Shown here one piece after another: positions 1-5,997 of a stretch of 13,184 nucleotides of DNA. Where the stretch lies: assembly GCA_015486505.1 (NCBI GenBank), contig WFRP01000134.1, positions 1-13,184 of the forward strand, given 5' to 3'. The notes under the pieces were generated by a model. That model did no database searches and was not told where the DNA came from. It saw only the letters and a program-made list of their open reading frames with translations. The stretch's first letter is position 1. Each line of letters starts with the position of its first letter. The DNA comes from Pseudomonadota bacterium (GTDB lineage Bacteria; Desulfobacterota; Anaeroferrophillalia; Anaeroferrophillales; Tharpellaceae). A program made the translations under genes and the position numbers.

Positions 1-57
1 GAACATTTTCTGATTATTAAATCTTGTTTTTTGGTGCAGAAAATAACCTGTAAGGTA
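1..57 (-). mobile_element. Element A, copy 1 (partial, cut by window edge)
   Basis: Read on the minus strand, this begins TACCTTACAGG and continues into TTATTTTCTG, an A-rich loop and the return arm CAGAAAATGTTC. It nearly matches 7374-7430 and 7497-7553. Its left boundary lies directly after ATTAG (58-62 read in reverse), which here belongs to element B. The right half lies outside the window. Copies of this family are found only between genes here. I infer a small non-autonomous mobile element; no transposase is visible. Confidence 0.7.
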
Positions 58-170
58 CTAATGGGCTCCCGCTCGCTTCCGAAAAACAACGAAATCGTTT
101 CCGCAACCGCTTACGAAAAACCACCCCCGCCCCCTCCAGAAGGTGGGGGGGATTTTGGTTGAATAGCTAC
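58..170 (-). mobile_element. Element B, copy 1 (partial, interrupted by element A)
   Basis: The reverse complement of this segment matches 11514-11628. The match is identical over 74 bases (58-131 against 11555-11628) and diverges toward the outer end. Its outer terminus, GTAGCTATTCAACC on the minus strand, is 12/14 identical to the terminal inverted repeat of the complete copy at 11514-11777. Similarity stops exactly at ATTAG, where element A begins. A GC-rich hairpin (CCCCCTCC, loop AGAA, then GG and a G run) lies at about 131-150. The other end must lie outside the window. Confidence 0.65.
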
Positions 171-359
171 TGGAAAAAAGTGTTATTTGCCGGGTTTTTA
201 GCGAAAAAGCTTGCAATTTTCGGGCTCTTGGTGTAGCAGGTTCTTTTTCGTCCGCGGTTTTCGGGAAAGGCTCGGAAACGCGGCCGAACTTCCTTGCTCC
301 CTGATTCGTTATTGCGGTTGAAAAGGGGCTATTTAACTCAGAAGGAGGAAAGCTGAAAA
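171..359 (+). promoter_or_regulatory. rpsF operon promoter and leader region
   Basis: This is the non-repeat part of the gap before rpsF, so it should hold the operon promoter and 5' leader. I see no convincing sigma-70 promoter. The best hexamers (TTGCAA at 211 with TAGCAG at 234, or TTGCGG at 314) have weak partners. The leader structure at 238-291 and a strong Shine-Dalgarno, AGGAGG at 343-348 (11 nt before the ATG), are the clear features. Confidence 0.4.
238..291 (+). ncRNA. Candidate S6:S18-binding leader structure of the rpsF operon
   Basis: A stem-loop can be drawn. AGGTTC (238-243) pairs with GAACTT (286-291). CCGCG (252-256) pairs with CGCGG (279-283). TTTTCG (258-263) pairs with CGGAAA (273-278), closing a 9-nt loop. 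The 3' side carries C284-C285-G286 between the two lower stems, opposite an internal loop at 244-251. Known rpsF leaders bind the S6:S18 dimer through a CCG trinucleotide in a bulge or internal loop, and here rpsF and rpsR are adjacent downstream. The match is structural and made by eye; no covariance model was run. Confidence 0.5.
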
Positions 360-860
360 ATGAGTGAATTTGTGAGAAAGTATGAGTTGCTCTACATTCA
401 CCCCGGCAATTTGCCGAGTGAGGATGTGGAGAAAGTCGATGAGATTTTGCGTACGACTCTGGAGAGTCAGGCGGGTGAACTTTTGCACCGGGAAGACTGG
501 GGCGTGCGGGCTCTGGCCTATCCGGTGAAAAAATTTGCTGATGGGCGCTACATTCTGGTGCGTCTCGCCTGTCCCGCGGCTTGTCTTAAAGAGATTGAAA
601 GGCGTTTCAAGATTACCGAGTCGGTAATTAAATTTCTCTCGCTCCGGTTGGCCGATGATTTTGTTCAGGAAGAGATTCCTGAACCGGTTGCGGAAGCTGT
701 TGCGGCTGAGGAAAGCAGTCAGGAAGCTGGTGCGGAAACCCGGGCGGATGTGGCCGCAACAACTGCGGCCGGCGGCACTGAAGATGAGAATGCCACGGTT
801 GCGGAAGAGAGTGCGGTTGAGAATAACGATTCTGATGATGAAAGACCGGGAGAAGAATAA
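360..860 (+). CDS. rpsF: 30S ribosomal protein S6 with long acidic C-terminal tail
   Basis: S6 binds 16S rRNA of the small-subunit platform as a dimer with S18. The core fold occupies about residues 5-100 (KYELLYIHPG near the start, DWGVRALAYPVKKFADGRY at 46-64, then RRFKITESVIKFLSLRL). From about residue 104 to 166 there is a low-complexity tail rich in Glu, Ala and Asp. The total of 166 aa is well beyond the usual 95-135. The start is set by AGGAGG 11 nt upstream. The stop overlaps the rpsR start (TAATG), implying translational coupling. No ssb gene separates rpsF and rpsR, unlike in many Firmicutes and alpha-proteobacteria. The identity is secure; the role of the tail is unknown. Confidence 0.97.
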   Translation: MSEFVRKYELLYIHPGNLPSEDVEKVDEILRTTLESQAGELLHREDWGVRALAYPVKKFADGRYILVRLACPAACLKEIERRFKITESVIKFLSLRLADDFVQEEIPEPVAEAVAAEESSQEAGAETRADVAATTAAGGTEDENATVAEESAVENNDSDDERPGEE

Positions 861-1141
861 TGACTTTAGCCAAGAAAAAAACTGAGGTAAAGAGCGGCAG
901 TCGGCGCCGTTCTTTTGTGACCAGAAGAAAATATTGTCGTTTCTGTGCCGACAGCTCTCTGACGATTGACTATAAAGATATCCGTCTTTTGCGTTACTAT
1001 ATCAGCGAGAAGGGTAAAATTGTTCCGCGCCGGATTTCCGGAACCTGTTCCGCTCATCAGCGGGAATTGATGGTGGCTATTAAACGGGCCCGTAATATCG
1101 CGCTTTTGCCTTTTTCCGTCAGCTCTCCGAAGCCGTATTAA
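860..1141 (+). CDS. rpsR: 30S ribosomal protein S18, zinc-type
   Basis: S18 is the partner of S6 on the 30S platform. The 93-aa protein has the conserved core (KYCRFCAD at 24-31, DYKDIRLLRYYISEKGKI at 37-54, then RRISGTC.AHQRELMVAIKRARNIALLPF). Cys26, Cys29, Cys63 and His66 form a CxxC...CxxH set, which suggests the zinc-binding (C+) form of S18. The first 20 residues are basic and probably disordered. The ATG overlaps the rpsF stop codon by one base, so the two partner proteins are likely made in step. There is no separate promoter. Confidence 0.97.
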   Translation: MTLAKKKTEVKSGSRRRSFVTRRKYCRFCADSSLTIDYKDIRLLRYYISEKGKIVPRRISGTCSAHQRELMVAIKRARNIALLPFSVSSPKPY

Positions 1142-1166
1142 AGTTTCGTAGTGATTTTGCTGGGAA

Positions 1167-2159
1167 TTGCAGATTGTGGTTGAAGATCAGGTTATTGTAA
1201 GTCGTACGTTGCCGATTGCGGTAATTCTTACGATGATGCTCTACCTGGGCGGCGCTCTTTTCCCGATTGTCGGCGCTCTGGCCGGTATGGCAACGATGGC
1301 CCCCGGGGTTTATCTGCGCTTGCAGACGAATTTACGCTGGCCGCCGACGGTTATGGTAATTGCGGTTGTCGGCTTGCTCTTTCTAATTTTTCGGACTCCG
1401 TCGCCGGTGGCCGTCTACTTCTTCGAGTTCGGCCTCTCCAGCCTGGTGCTTGATGACCTTATAAGGCGGCGGCGTTTCGGGGTCGAAACCCTGTTTATCG
1501 CGGCCGCGGTGACGACTTTTGCGATTATTATCGTGATGGTCTGGTTGAGTCTGGGTCAGGATCTGACTCCGGTGAGTTTGACCGAGCGGTTTCTGCGCTC
1601 AAATATAGCGGCGGTTTGCGCGGTTTATGAAAATGCCGGGGTCTCGGCGGCGCAGCTGGCAGCCTTGCGGCAGGCCGCCGAAGAGGTTGCGGTCTGGGCC
1701 GGGTCGTTTTTCCCGACCCTGCTGTTTGTCGCTTTTTTTACGGTGCAGTCCCTTGGGTTTGGCGCGGCGCGGCTTTTTTATGGCCGGCGTTATCAATCTC
1801 AGCCGGAGGTTTTAGGCGAAACGGCACCGTTTTCCCGTATGCAGCTGCCGCATTTTTTGGTGTGGCCCCTTATAATTTCAGTGGCGGCGGTTTTCTTTCT
1901 GCCGCTGTCGGGGGCGCTGCGGATTGTTTGTCTGAATTGTGCCGGGATTTTACTTTTTGCCTACCTGATCCAGGGTTTCGCAATACTGCAGTTTGCCTTT
2001 GAGAGTTTTTCGGTCGGCAAGCTGCCGCGGTTTTTTCTATTTTTTATTTTTTTAACGTTTCAGTTTCTTTTTATCTTCTTTGTCCTCTGCGGGGTCTTCG
2101 ACATCTGGTTTGATTTTCGCAGCCGAATTGTGCGGCGCCGGCAGGGCCTTGAGCAATAA
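1167..2159 (+). CDS. DUF2232 (YybS-like) polytopic membrane protein
   Basis: This is an inner-membrane protein of about 330 aa with roughly eight hydrophobic spans (approx. residues 15-45, 60-76, 80-98, 107-129, 178-203, 230-248, 250-275, 287-312). A soluble stretch at about 130-177 and an Arg-rich C-terminus (RIVRRRQ) flank them. Length, topology and position between rpsR and rplI fit the DUF2232/YybS family, whose function is not established. An upstream in-frame stop at 1152 leaves a TTG at 1167 or a GTG at 1176 as start. GGGA at 1162-1165 is better spaced for the GTG, so the true N-terminus may be three residues shorter. It lies 25 bp after rpsR and is probably co-transcribed. Confidence 0.8.
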   Translation: MQIVVEDQVIVSRTLPIAVILTMMLYLGGALFPIVGALAGMATMAPGVYLRLQTNLRWPPTVMVIAVVGLLFLIFRTPSPVAVYFFEFGLSSLVLDDLIRRRRFGVETLFIAAAVTTFAIIIVMVWLSLGQDLTPVSLTERFLRSNIAAVCAVYENAGVSAAQLAALRQAAEEVAVWAGSFFPTLLFVAFFTVQSLGFGAARLFYGRRYQSQPEVLGETAPFSRMQLPHFLVWPLIISVAAVFFLPLSGALRIVCLNCAGILLFAYLIQGFAILQFAFESFSVGKLPRFFLFFIFLTFQFLFIFFVLCGVFDIWFDFRSRIVRRRQGLEQ

Positions 2160-2217
2160 CCTTTTACGGCTATTAAAAAAAGAAGTCTGAGAGAATATAT
2201 TTGGGAGGATCTTTATT

Positions 2218-2748
2218 ATGAGAATAATTTTACAGGAGCCGGTTGAACATCTGGGTAATATCGGTGAGACCGTAACCGTTGCCGACGGCTACGCCCGCAA
2301 CTATCTTTTGCCGACCGGCCGGGCGATTATCGCCAATGAGAGCAACGTAAAATACGTTAAACATCATATGCGGGGCCTGGAGAAAAAGCGTTTGCGCCTG
2401 CAGGCTCAGGGTGAGGCGTTGCGTGAGCGTCTGCAGGCCTTGACTTTGGAGTTTGAACGTAAAGTCGGTGAGCAGGGCAAGCTTTTCGGTTCGGTTACGG
2501 CTATGGATGTGGCTGAGCAGTTGCAGGCACAAGGTATCGAGATTGACCGCCGTAAGATTGAGCTTCCGGAAGCCATTAAAAGTATCGGTGATTTCAAGGC
2601 ACAGGTCAAGGTTCAGGTCGGTATCGTTGCCGAAGTTAAAATCGTGGTTGTCAGCGATCAGGACGATGTGGTTCTGGCCGCCGAAGCCGATGACGCGGCC
2701 GCGGCCGGCGAAGTTGAAGCTGAGGACAGTGAAACTGTCGAGGCTTAA
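2218..2748 (+). CDS. rplI: 50S ribosomal protein L9 with acidic C-terminal extension
   Basis: L9 binds 23S rRNA at the base of the L1 stalk and extends between ribosomes. The N-terminal domain shows the L9 signature (HLGNIGETVTVADGYARNYL at 11-30, then PTGRAI). The basic central helix is at about 42-80 and the C-terminal domain runs to about residue 150. Residues from about 155 onward are Asp/Glu/Ala rich, taking the length to 176 aa against about 149 in E. coli. A Shine-Dalgarno GGGAGGA lies about 8 nt before the ATG. It is the last gene of the ribosomal operon; a hairpin terminator at 2885-2914 lies about 140 bp downstream. Confidence 0.96.
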   Translation: MRIILQEPVEHLGNIGETVTVADGYARNYLLPTGRAIIANESNVKYVKHHMRGLEKKRLRLQAQGEALRERLQALTLEFERKVGEQGKLFGSVTAMDVAEQLQAQGIEIDRRKIELPEAIKSIGDFKAQVKVQVGIVAEVKIVVVSDQDDVVLAAEADDAAAAGEVEAEDSETVEA

Positions 2749-2805
2749 CTTGTAACTTGAGTTGCATAACTCAACTTTCTGAGTTGATGTGATTTGTTGT
2801 TTTTG
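2749..2805 (+). repeat. Element C, copy 1 (with competing small hairpins)
   Basis: CTCAACTTTCTGAGTTGATG and the following T-rich tract resemble 9873-9908 downstream of ptsI. Two hairpins share one arm: TTGAGTT-GCAT-AACTCAA (2757-2774) and AACTCA...TGAGTT (starting at 2768). They cannot form together. Both copies of the repeat lie just after a stop codon, which suggests a 3'-end element, but no U-tract typical of a terminator follows either hairpin directly. Confidence 0.5.
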
Positions 2806-2812
2806 ATTTGAC

Positions 2813-2865
2813 GACAGAGGACACAGAGAAAAACAGGTTTTACCTGTTTCTGTGGCCTTTGTGTT
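2813..2865. repeat. Imperfect intergenic palindrome
   Basis: ACAGAGGACACAGAG... and a return arm containing CTGTGGCCTTTGT form an imperfect inverted repeat. Its perfect core is AAACAGGT-TTT-ACCTGTTT (2831-2849), with CACAG/CTGTG outside it. CACAGAGGACACAGAG-type intergenic repeats are familiar in environmental bacterial genomes. The element has no coding capacity and no terminal T-run. Confidence 0.5.
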
Positions 2866-2884
2866 CTCGGGTGAGCGATAGTGG

Positions 2885-2914
2885 ACGGGTGGTTTGTAAA
2901 ACCGCCCGTTTGCT
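2885..2914 (+). terminator. Rho-independent terminator of the rpsF-rplI operon
   Basis: ACGGGTGGTTT (2885-2895) pairs with AAACCGCCCGT (2899-2909) across a GTA loop, with one G-U pair among 11. It is followed by TTTGCTTTT. It is the first stable hairpin with T-rich sequence after rplI. Confidence 0.75.
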
Positions 2915-2959
2915 TTTGGCCAGAGAGTTTCCTCCCGACCTGTTTTCAGGTTTTCTTAC

Positions 2960-2987
2960 CTAATGCCGGAGTTTGTTCCCGCATTAG
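2960..2987 (+). repeat. Right-end remnant of element A
   Basis: GTTTGTTCCCGCATTAG matches the right terminus of the full copies (3103-3119, 7712-7728). With the preceding CTAATGCCGGA it forms a near-perfect hairpin with arms CTAATGC and GCATTAG. It directly precedes another element A, so this was probably a tandem pair whose first member has decayed. Confidence 0.55.
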
Positions 2988-3119
2988 TACCTTACAGGTT
3001 ATTTTCTTGTTTTTTTCGACAGTTTTTTCAACTATAAAAACAAGAAAATGTTCTGATAAGAGTACTTATTTGCGGGCTACAAAGCTCTGTTTGGGTTGCG
3101 GGTTTTGTTCCCGCATTAG
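2988..3119 (+). mobile_element. Element A, copy 2, upstream of dnaB
   Basis: This 132-bp copy begins TACCTTACAGG directly after ATTAG and ends in the hairpin GCGGG-TTTTGTT-CCCGC followed by ATTAG. The first half is a long palindrome: 2987-3014 pairs with 3036-3065, including 14 perfect pairs (ATTTTCTTGTTTTT with its complement). Both arms differ from the 7374 copy in a matched way, so pairing is kept. It ends 17 nt before the dnaB start codon. No ORF within it looks real. Confidence 0.7.
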
Positions 3120-3136
3120 CTTTTATGTGAAAAAAT

Positions 3137-4588
3137 ATGGGGCAAAACCGTAATAAAAAAACCGATGCTGATCCGCTCCGGGTGCCGCCGCAGAGTTTGA
3201 TGGCGGAAGAGGCCCTGCTCGGTGGAGTGATGCTTGAAAATGAGGCTCTGGCCCAAATCACCGACTATGTCAAGGAGGCTGATTTCTATCGGCCGGGAAA
3301 CCGGGAGATCTTCAGCTCAATTCTGGCCCTGGCCAAAAATCAGGAGCCGATAGACCTGGTGACGGTTGCCGATCACTTGAAGCAGCGCAAAAAACTGGAC
3401 GCGGTCGGCGGCAGCGGTTACCTTTCGTCGCTGGTTGATAATGTTCATACCGCCGCCAATCTGACGTCTTATGCCCGGATAGTTAAAAACAAGTCGCTGC
3501 TGCGCAGCCTGATTGCCACGTCAACGGATATAATCGAGCAGAGTTATGGTGAGATTGAGGATGTCGATACCCTGGTTGATCGGGCCGAGAAAGCCATTCT
3601 TGAGGTTGCCAGAAATCGGGGCCAGTCTGAAATTACTCCGATAAATGAGATCGTCAAGCGCAGTTTTGCCGCGATTGATGCCGCTTATCGCAGTAATTCG
3701 ACGATTACCGGAGTCGCAACCGGTTTCAGTAAAATTGACAATCTTACCAGTGGTTTTCAACGTTCGGACCTGATTATTATCGCGGGCCGGCCGAGTATGG
3801 GAAAAACCTCTTTTGCCCTGAATATCGCCATGAACAGCGCCGCTAATCCCGACAGCAACAGTAAGGTGGCTTTTTTCTCGCTCGAAATGTCCAAGGAACA
3901 ACTCGTGACCCGGCTGCTCTGCAGCCAGTCCGAGATTAATGCCCAGACTTTAAGGGGCGGGCTTCTTAAAGATGAGGACTGGCCCCGGCTTTCGGAAGCG
4001 GCGGCCGTGATTTCGGAATTGCCGATCTATATTGACGATACCTCCGCCATCAGTGCTATGGAGATGCGGGCCAAAGCCCGGCGTTTGAAAAATGACAAGG
4101 GGCTGGATCTGCTGTTCGTTGATTATCTGCAGTTGATGCGCGGTGACGGCGAGAGCCGGGAGCGGGAGATTTCGGAGATTTCGCGCTCATTAAAGGCGAT
4201 GGCCAAAGAGCTTGATGTGCCGGTGGTAGCCCTTTCGCAGCTTAATCGCGGAGTCGAATCGCGGCCTGACAAAAGGCCGCAGCTTTCGGATCTGCGTGAA
4301 TCGGGTGCCATCGAGCAGGATGCCGATGTGATTATGTTTGTCTATCGCGATGAAGTTTATAATAAAGATAACCCGGAAAATGTCGGAATGGCCGAAATTT
4401 TAGTGCGTAAACAGAGAAACGGGCCGACCGGTGTGGCTGAACTGCGCTTTTTTGGCGAAATTACTACATTTCGTGATATAGACAAGCGTTATGATGATAT
4501 TGCCGCCGGGGCGCAGCCCGGAATGTCGGAAGCCGAACTGGCGGCCATAGAAAACGATTTTTCCCATTTTGATGATTTAGATGGTTGA
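3137..4588 (+). CDS. dnaB: Replicative DNA helicase DnaB
   Basis: DnaB is the hexameric 5'-3' helicase that unwinds the fork and recruits DnaG primase. The N-terminal DnaB domain spans about residues 14-115 (PPQSLMAEEALLGGVMLENEA), followed by a linker helix and the RecA-like ATPase. Walker A is GRPSMGKTS at 218-226, Walker B is LLFVDYLQL at 325-333, SQLNRGVE is at 367-374, and DLRESGAIEQDADVIMF follows. At 483 aa it has normal length and no intein. The ATG has no recognisable Shine-Dalgarno; the sequence before it is A/T-rich and a repeat element ends 17 nt upstream. The gene is separated from rplI by a terminator and repeats, so it likely has its own promoter. A stress-protein gene follows 24 bp downstream. 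Confidence 0.97.
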   Translation: MGQNRNKKTDADPLRVPPQSLMAEEALLGGVMLENEALAQITDYVKEADFYRPGNREIFSSILALAKNQEPIDLVTVADHLKQRKKLDAVGGSGYLSSLVDNVHTAANLTSYARIVKNKSLLRSLIATSTDIIEQSYGEIEDVDTLVDRAEKAILEVARNRGQSEITPINEIVKRSFAAIDAAYRSNSTITGVATGFSKIDNLTSGFQRSDLIIIAGRPSMGKTSFALNIAMNSAANPDSNSKVAFFSLEMSKEQLVTRLLCSQSEINAQTLRGGLLKDEDWPRLSEAAAVISELPIYIDDTSAISAMEMRAKARRLKNDKGLDLLFVDYLQLMRGDGESREREISEISRSLKAMAKELDVPVVALSQLNRGVESRPDKRPQLSDLRESGAIEQDADVIMFVYRDEVYNKDNPENVGMAEILVRKQRNGPTGVAELRFFGEITTFRDIDKRYDDIAAGAQPGMSEAELAAIENDFSHFDDLDG

Positions 4589-4612
4589 TATTGATTTAAG
4601 CAGGAGGTTGTG

Positions 4613-5071
4613 ATGTTGGGAATCCGGAGAAAAATAATGGTGGCGGTTGATGGCTCCGCGGTATCCGACAAGGCGGTAAAAGAAGCAATCTGGCTGGCCG
4701 GTACTCAGGAAGGCAGTTTTAAGAACAAGCTGATTGCGGTTTTTATTAAAAATGACAGGGTTCGCGATTACGACGATTTGTTTGTCCGGGGCATTCCGAT
4801 TGCAGAGGTTAGAGAGCGTTGGGAGAAGATTATTGATCACGCTTTTTTTGTCGTCAGGAAACTGGCGGCGGAAAAGGGGGTGGAGTTGGAAGAGGTTGTC
4901 GCCGAAGGTGAGCCCGCGTCAAGAATTGTTGCTCTCGCTCAAAAATATGATGTTGACCTTCTGGTAATCGGCAGTACCGGTAAAGGAAGTATGAAACGGG
5001 CCTTTCTCGGCAGTGTTTCGGCTGAGGTTATCGAGCGTGCCGGTTGCGGCGTTTATGTGGTTCGGGCGTAA
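4613..5071 (+). CDS. Universal stress protein, ATP-binding UspA family
   Basis: This is a single-domain Usp protein of about 152 aa in the cytoplasm. It starts with the beta-1 strand and Asp that contact ATP (IMVAVDGS), and near the C-terminus has GSTGKGSMKRAFLGS. This is an exact G-2x-G-9x-G-S match to the nucleotide-binding motif of ATP-binding Usps. AGGAGG at 4602-4607 is 5 nt before the ATG at 4613; an in-frame GTG at 4610 is too close to it. The gene is in line with dnaB and probably read through from it. It converges on fdhD with only 12 bp between the stop codons and no clear terminator. The precise physiological role cannot be told from sequence. Confidence 0.9.
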   Translation: MLGIRRKIMVAVDGSAVSDKAVKEAIWLAGTQEGSFKNKLIAVFIKNDRVRDYDDLFVRGIPIAEVRERWEKIIDHAFFVVRKLAAEKGVELEEVVAEGEPASRIVALAQKYDVDLLVIGSTGKGSMKRAFLGSVSAEVIERAGCGVYVVRA

Positions 5072-5083
5072 TTTACGTTTTTA

Positions 5084-5857
5084 TCAGAGAGAACCGCAGA
5101 AGACCGTGAAGGATTTGTCTTTGAGGGAGCCGGCGTAGGTGACGCCGGTTTTCTTTAAGAGTTCCACCGCCCCGGCGGTCGGGGCTGAGACGGAGAAGAT
5201 TACCGCGAAGCCGGCCCGGGCGATTTTGACCGCCATTTCGAGGTTGATCCGGCCGCTGAACAGCGCGCCGAGTGAGTTCATTTCAATCTTGTTGGTGACG
5301 CAGTAACCGACAATTTTATCAAGCGCGTTAGTGCGGCCGACATCTTCTTCGCAATGTAATATTTTACCGGCTTTGTTGACCAGGGCGACCGCGTGAGCTC
5401 CGGCAGTCGTGGTGTAGAGGGTTTGTTTTTCAACCATCTTTTCCGGCAGGTTGATGATTATATGCGGGGCGATATAGAAAGGTTTCGCCTGATTTTTCGC
5501 GATCCGCGGCGCGATAACCGACCAGATCGCGGCCGCGGTTAACGGGGTTACGGCCGCGGTGGTATTGTGGATATTAAAACGGACGGAATCGGTTGCCAGC
5601 GGCGATTTGCGGTCAGCTTTTTCCGAAACTACCAGACGCTGGGCCGAGATATCCTCGTGCTGGTTTATCAGGCCCTGATAATAGAGATAGCCGGTCGCCA
5701 GCAGAAATTCATTGCCGGGAGTCCGGTGCAGGGTGGCCAGATGTTCCCCGTTAACCCAGATCTGGAGCGGGATTTCCATAATCAGCGGGCGTTCTGTAGT
5801 TTGCCATTGAGTGTTCTGATCGTAGGTGTAGGCCGAGGTTTTACGACTTTTTATCAT
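5084..5857 (-). CDS. fdhD: FdhD-family protein lacking the CxxC sulfurtransferase motif
   Basis: FdhD normally carries sulfur from IscS to the molybdenum cofactor of formate dehydrogenase. Family features seen: PLIMEIPLQIWVNGEHLATL near 24-43, TPGNEFLLATGYLY at 46-59, CEEDVGRTNALDKIVG at 169-184 (classical: GHEDVGRHxALDKLxG), and SGRINLEMAVKIARAGFAVIFSVSAPTAGAVE at 201-232. From the ATG at 5857 it is 257 aa. The CxxC active-site loop expected near residues 100-115 is absent; that stretch is NTTAAVTPLTAAAIW. The only cysteines are 169, 186 and 254. The frame is open back to 6028, but that would overlap tadA and translate a tandem DNA repeat, so I prefer 5857. Family membership is strong. Sulfurtransferase activity is doubtful; it may be a cofactor-binding paralogue. 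No formate dehydrogenase gene is nearby. Confidence 0.8.
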   Translation of the reverse strand: MIKSRKTSAYTYDQNTQWQTTERPLIMEIPLQIWVNGEHLATLHRTPGNEFLLATGYLYYQGLINQHEDISAQRLVVSEKADRKSPLATDSVRFNIHNTTAAVTPLTAAAIWSVIAPRIAKNQAKPFYIAPHIIINLPEKMVEKQTLYTTTAGAHAVALVNKAGKILHCEEDVGRTNALDKIVGYCVTNKIEMNSLGALFSGRINLEMAVKIARAGFAVIFSVSAPTAGAVELLKKTGVTYAGSLKDKSFTVFCGSL

Positions 5858-5937
5858 TTCCGGGCACCATAAAACTGCCAAAAATAGTGACGAACTTTGC
5901 CCTATCCTCACTACCCTATGTCGCCGGTTTCCGTCAA

Positions 5938-5991
5938 CCGTGAATTTTGATAAACCCGTGAATTTTGATAAATCCGTGAATTTTGATAAGC
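5938..5991. repeat. Three tandem 18-bp repeats between fdhD and tadA
   Basis: Three direct copies of CCGTGAATTTTGATAAAY (5938-5955, 5956-5973, 5974-5991) are followed by a decayed fourth start, TCGTAAATG. They occupy the gap between the divergent fdhD and tadA starts. On the minus strand a TTGACG hexamer (5932-5937) abuts the array, so the array would sit just upstream of a possible fdhD -35 box, although no good -10 follows. The third copy ends 6 bp before the tadA ATG. An operator array or a simple repeat expansion would both fit. Confidence 0.7.
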
Positions 5992-5997
5992 TCGTAA

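Noticed and set aside
2881..3153. Open frame of 90 codons across the gap before dnaB
   Set aside because: It runs through the terminator and element A, has no ribosome-binding site, and its translation follows the repeat sequence.
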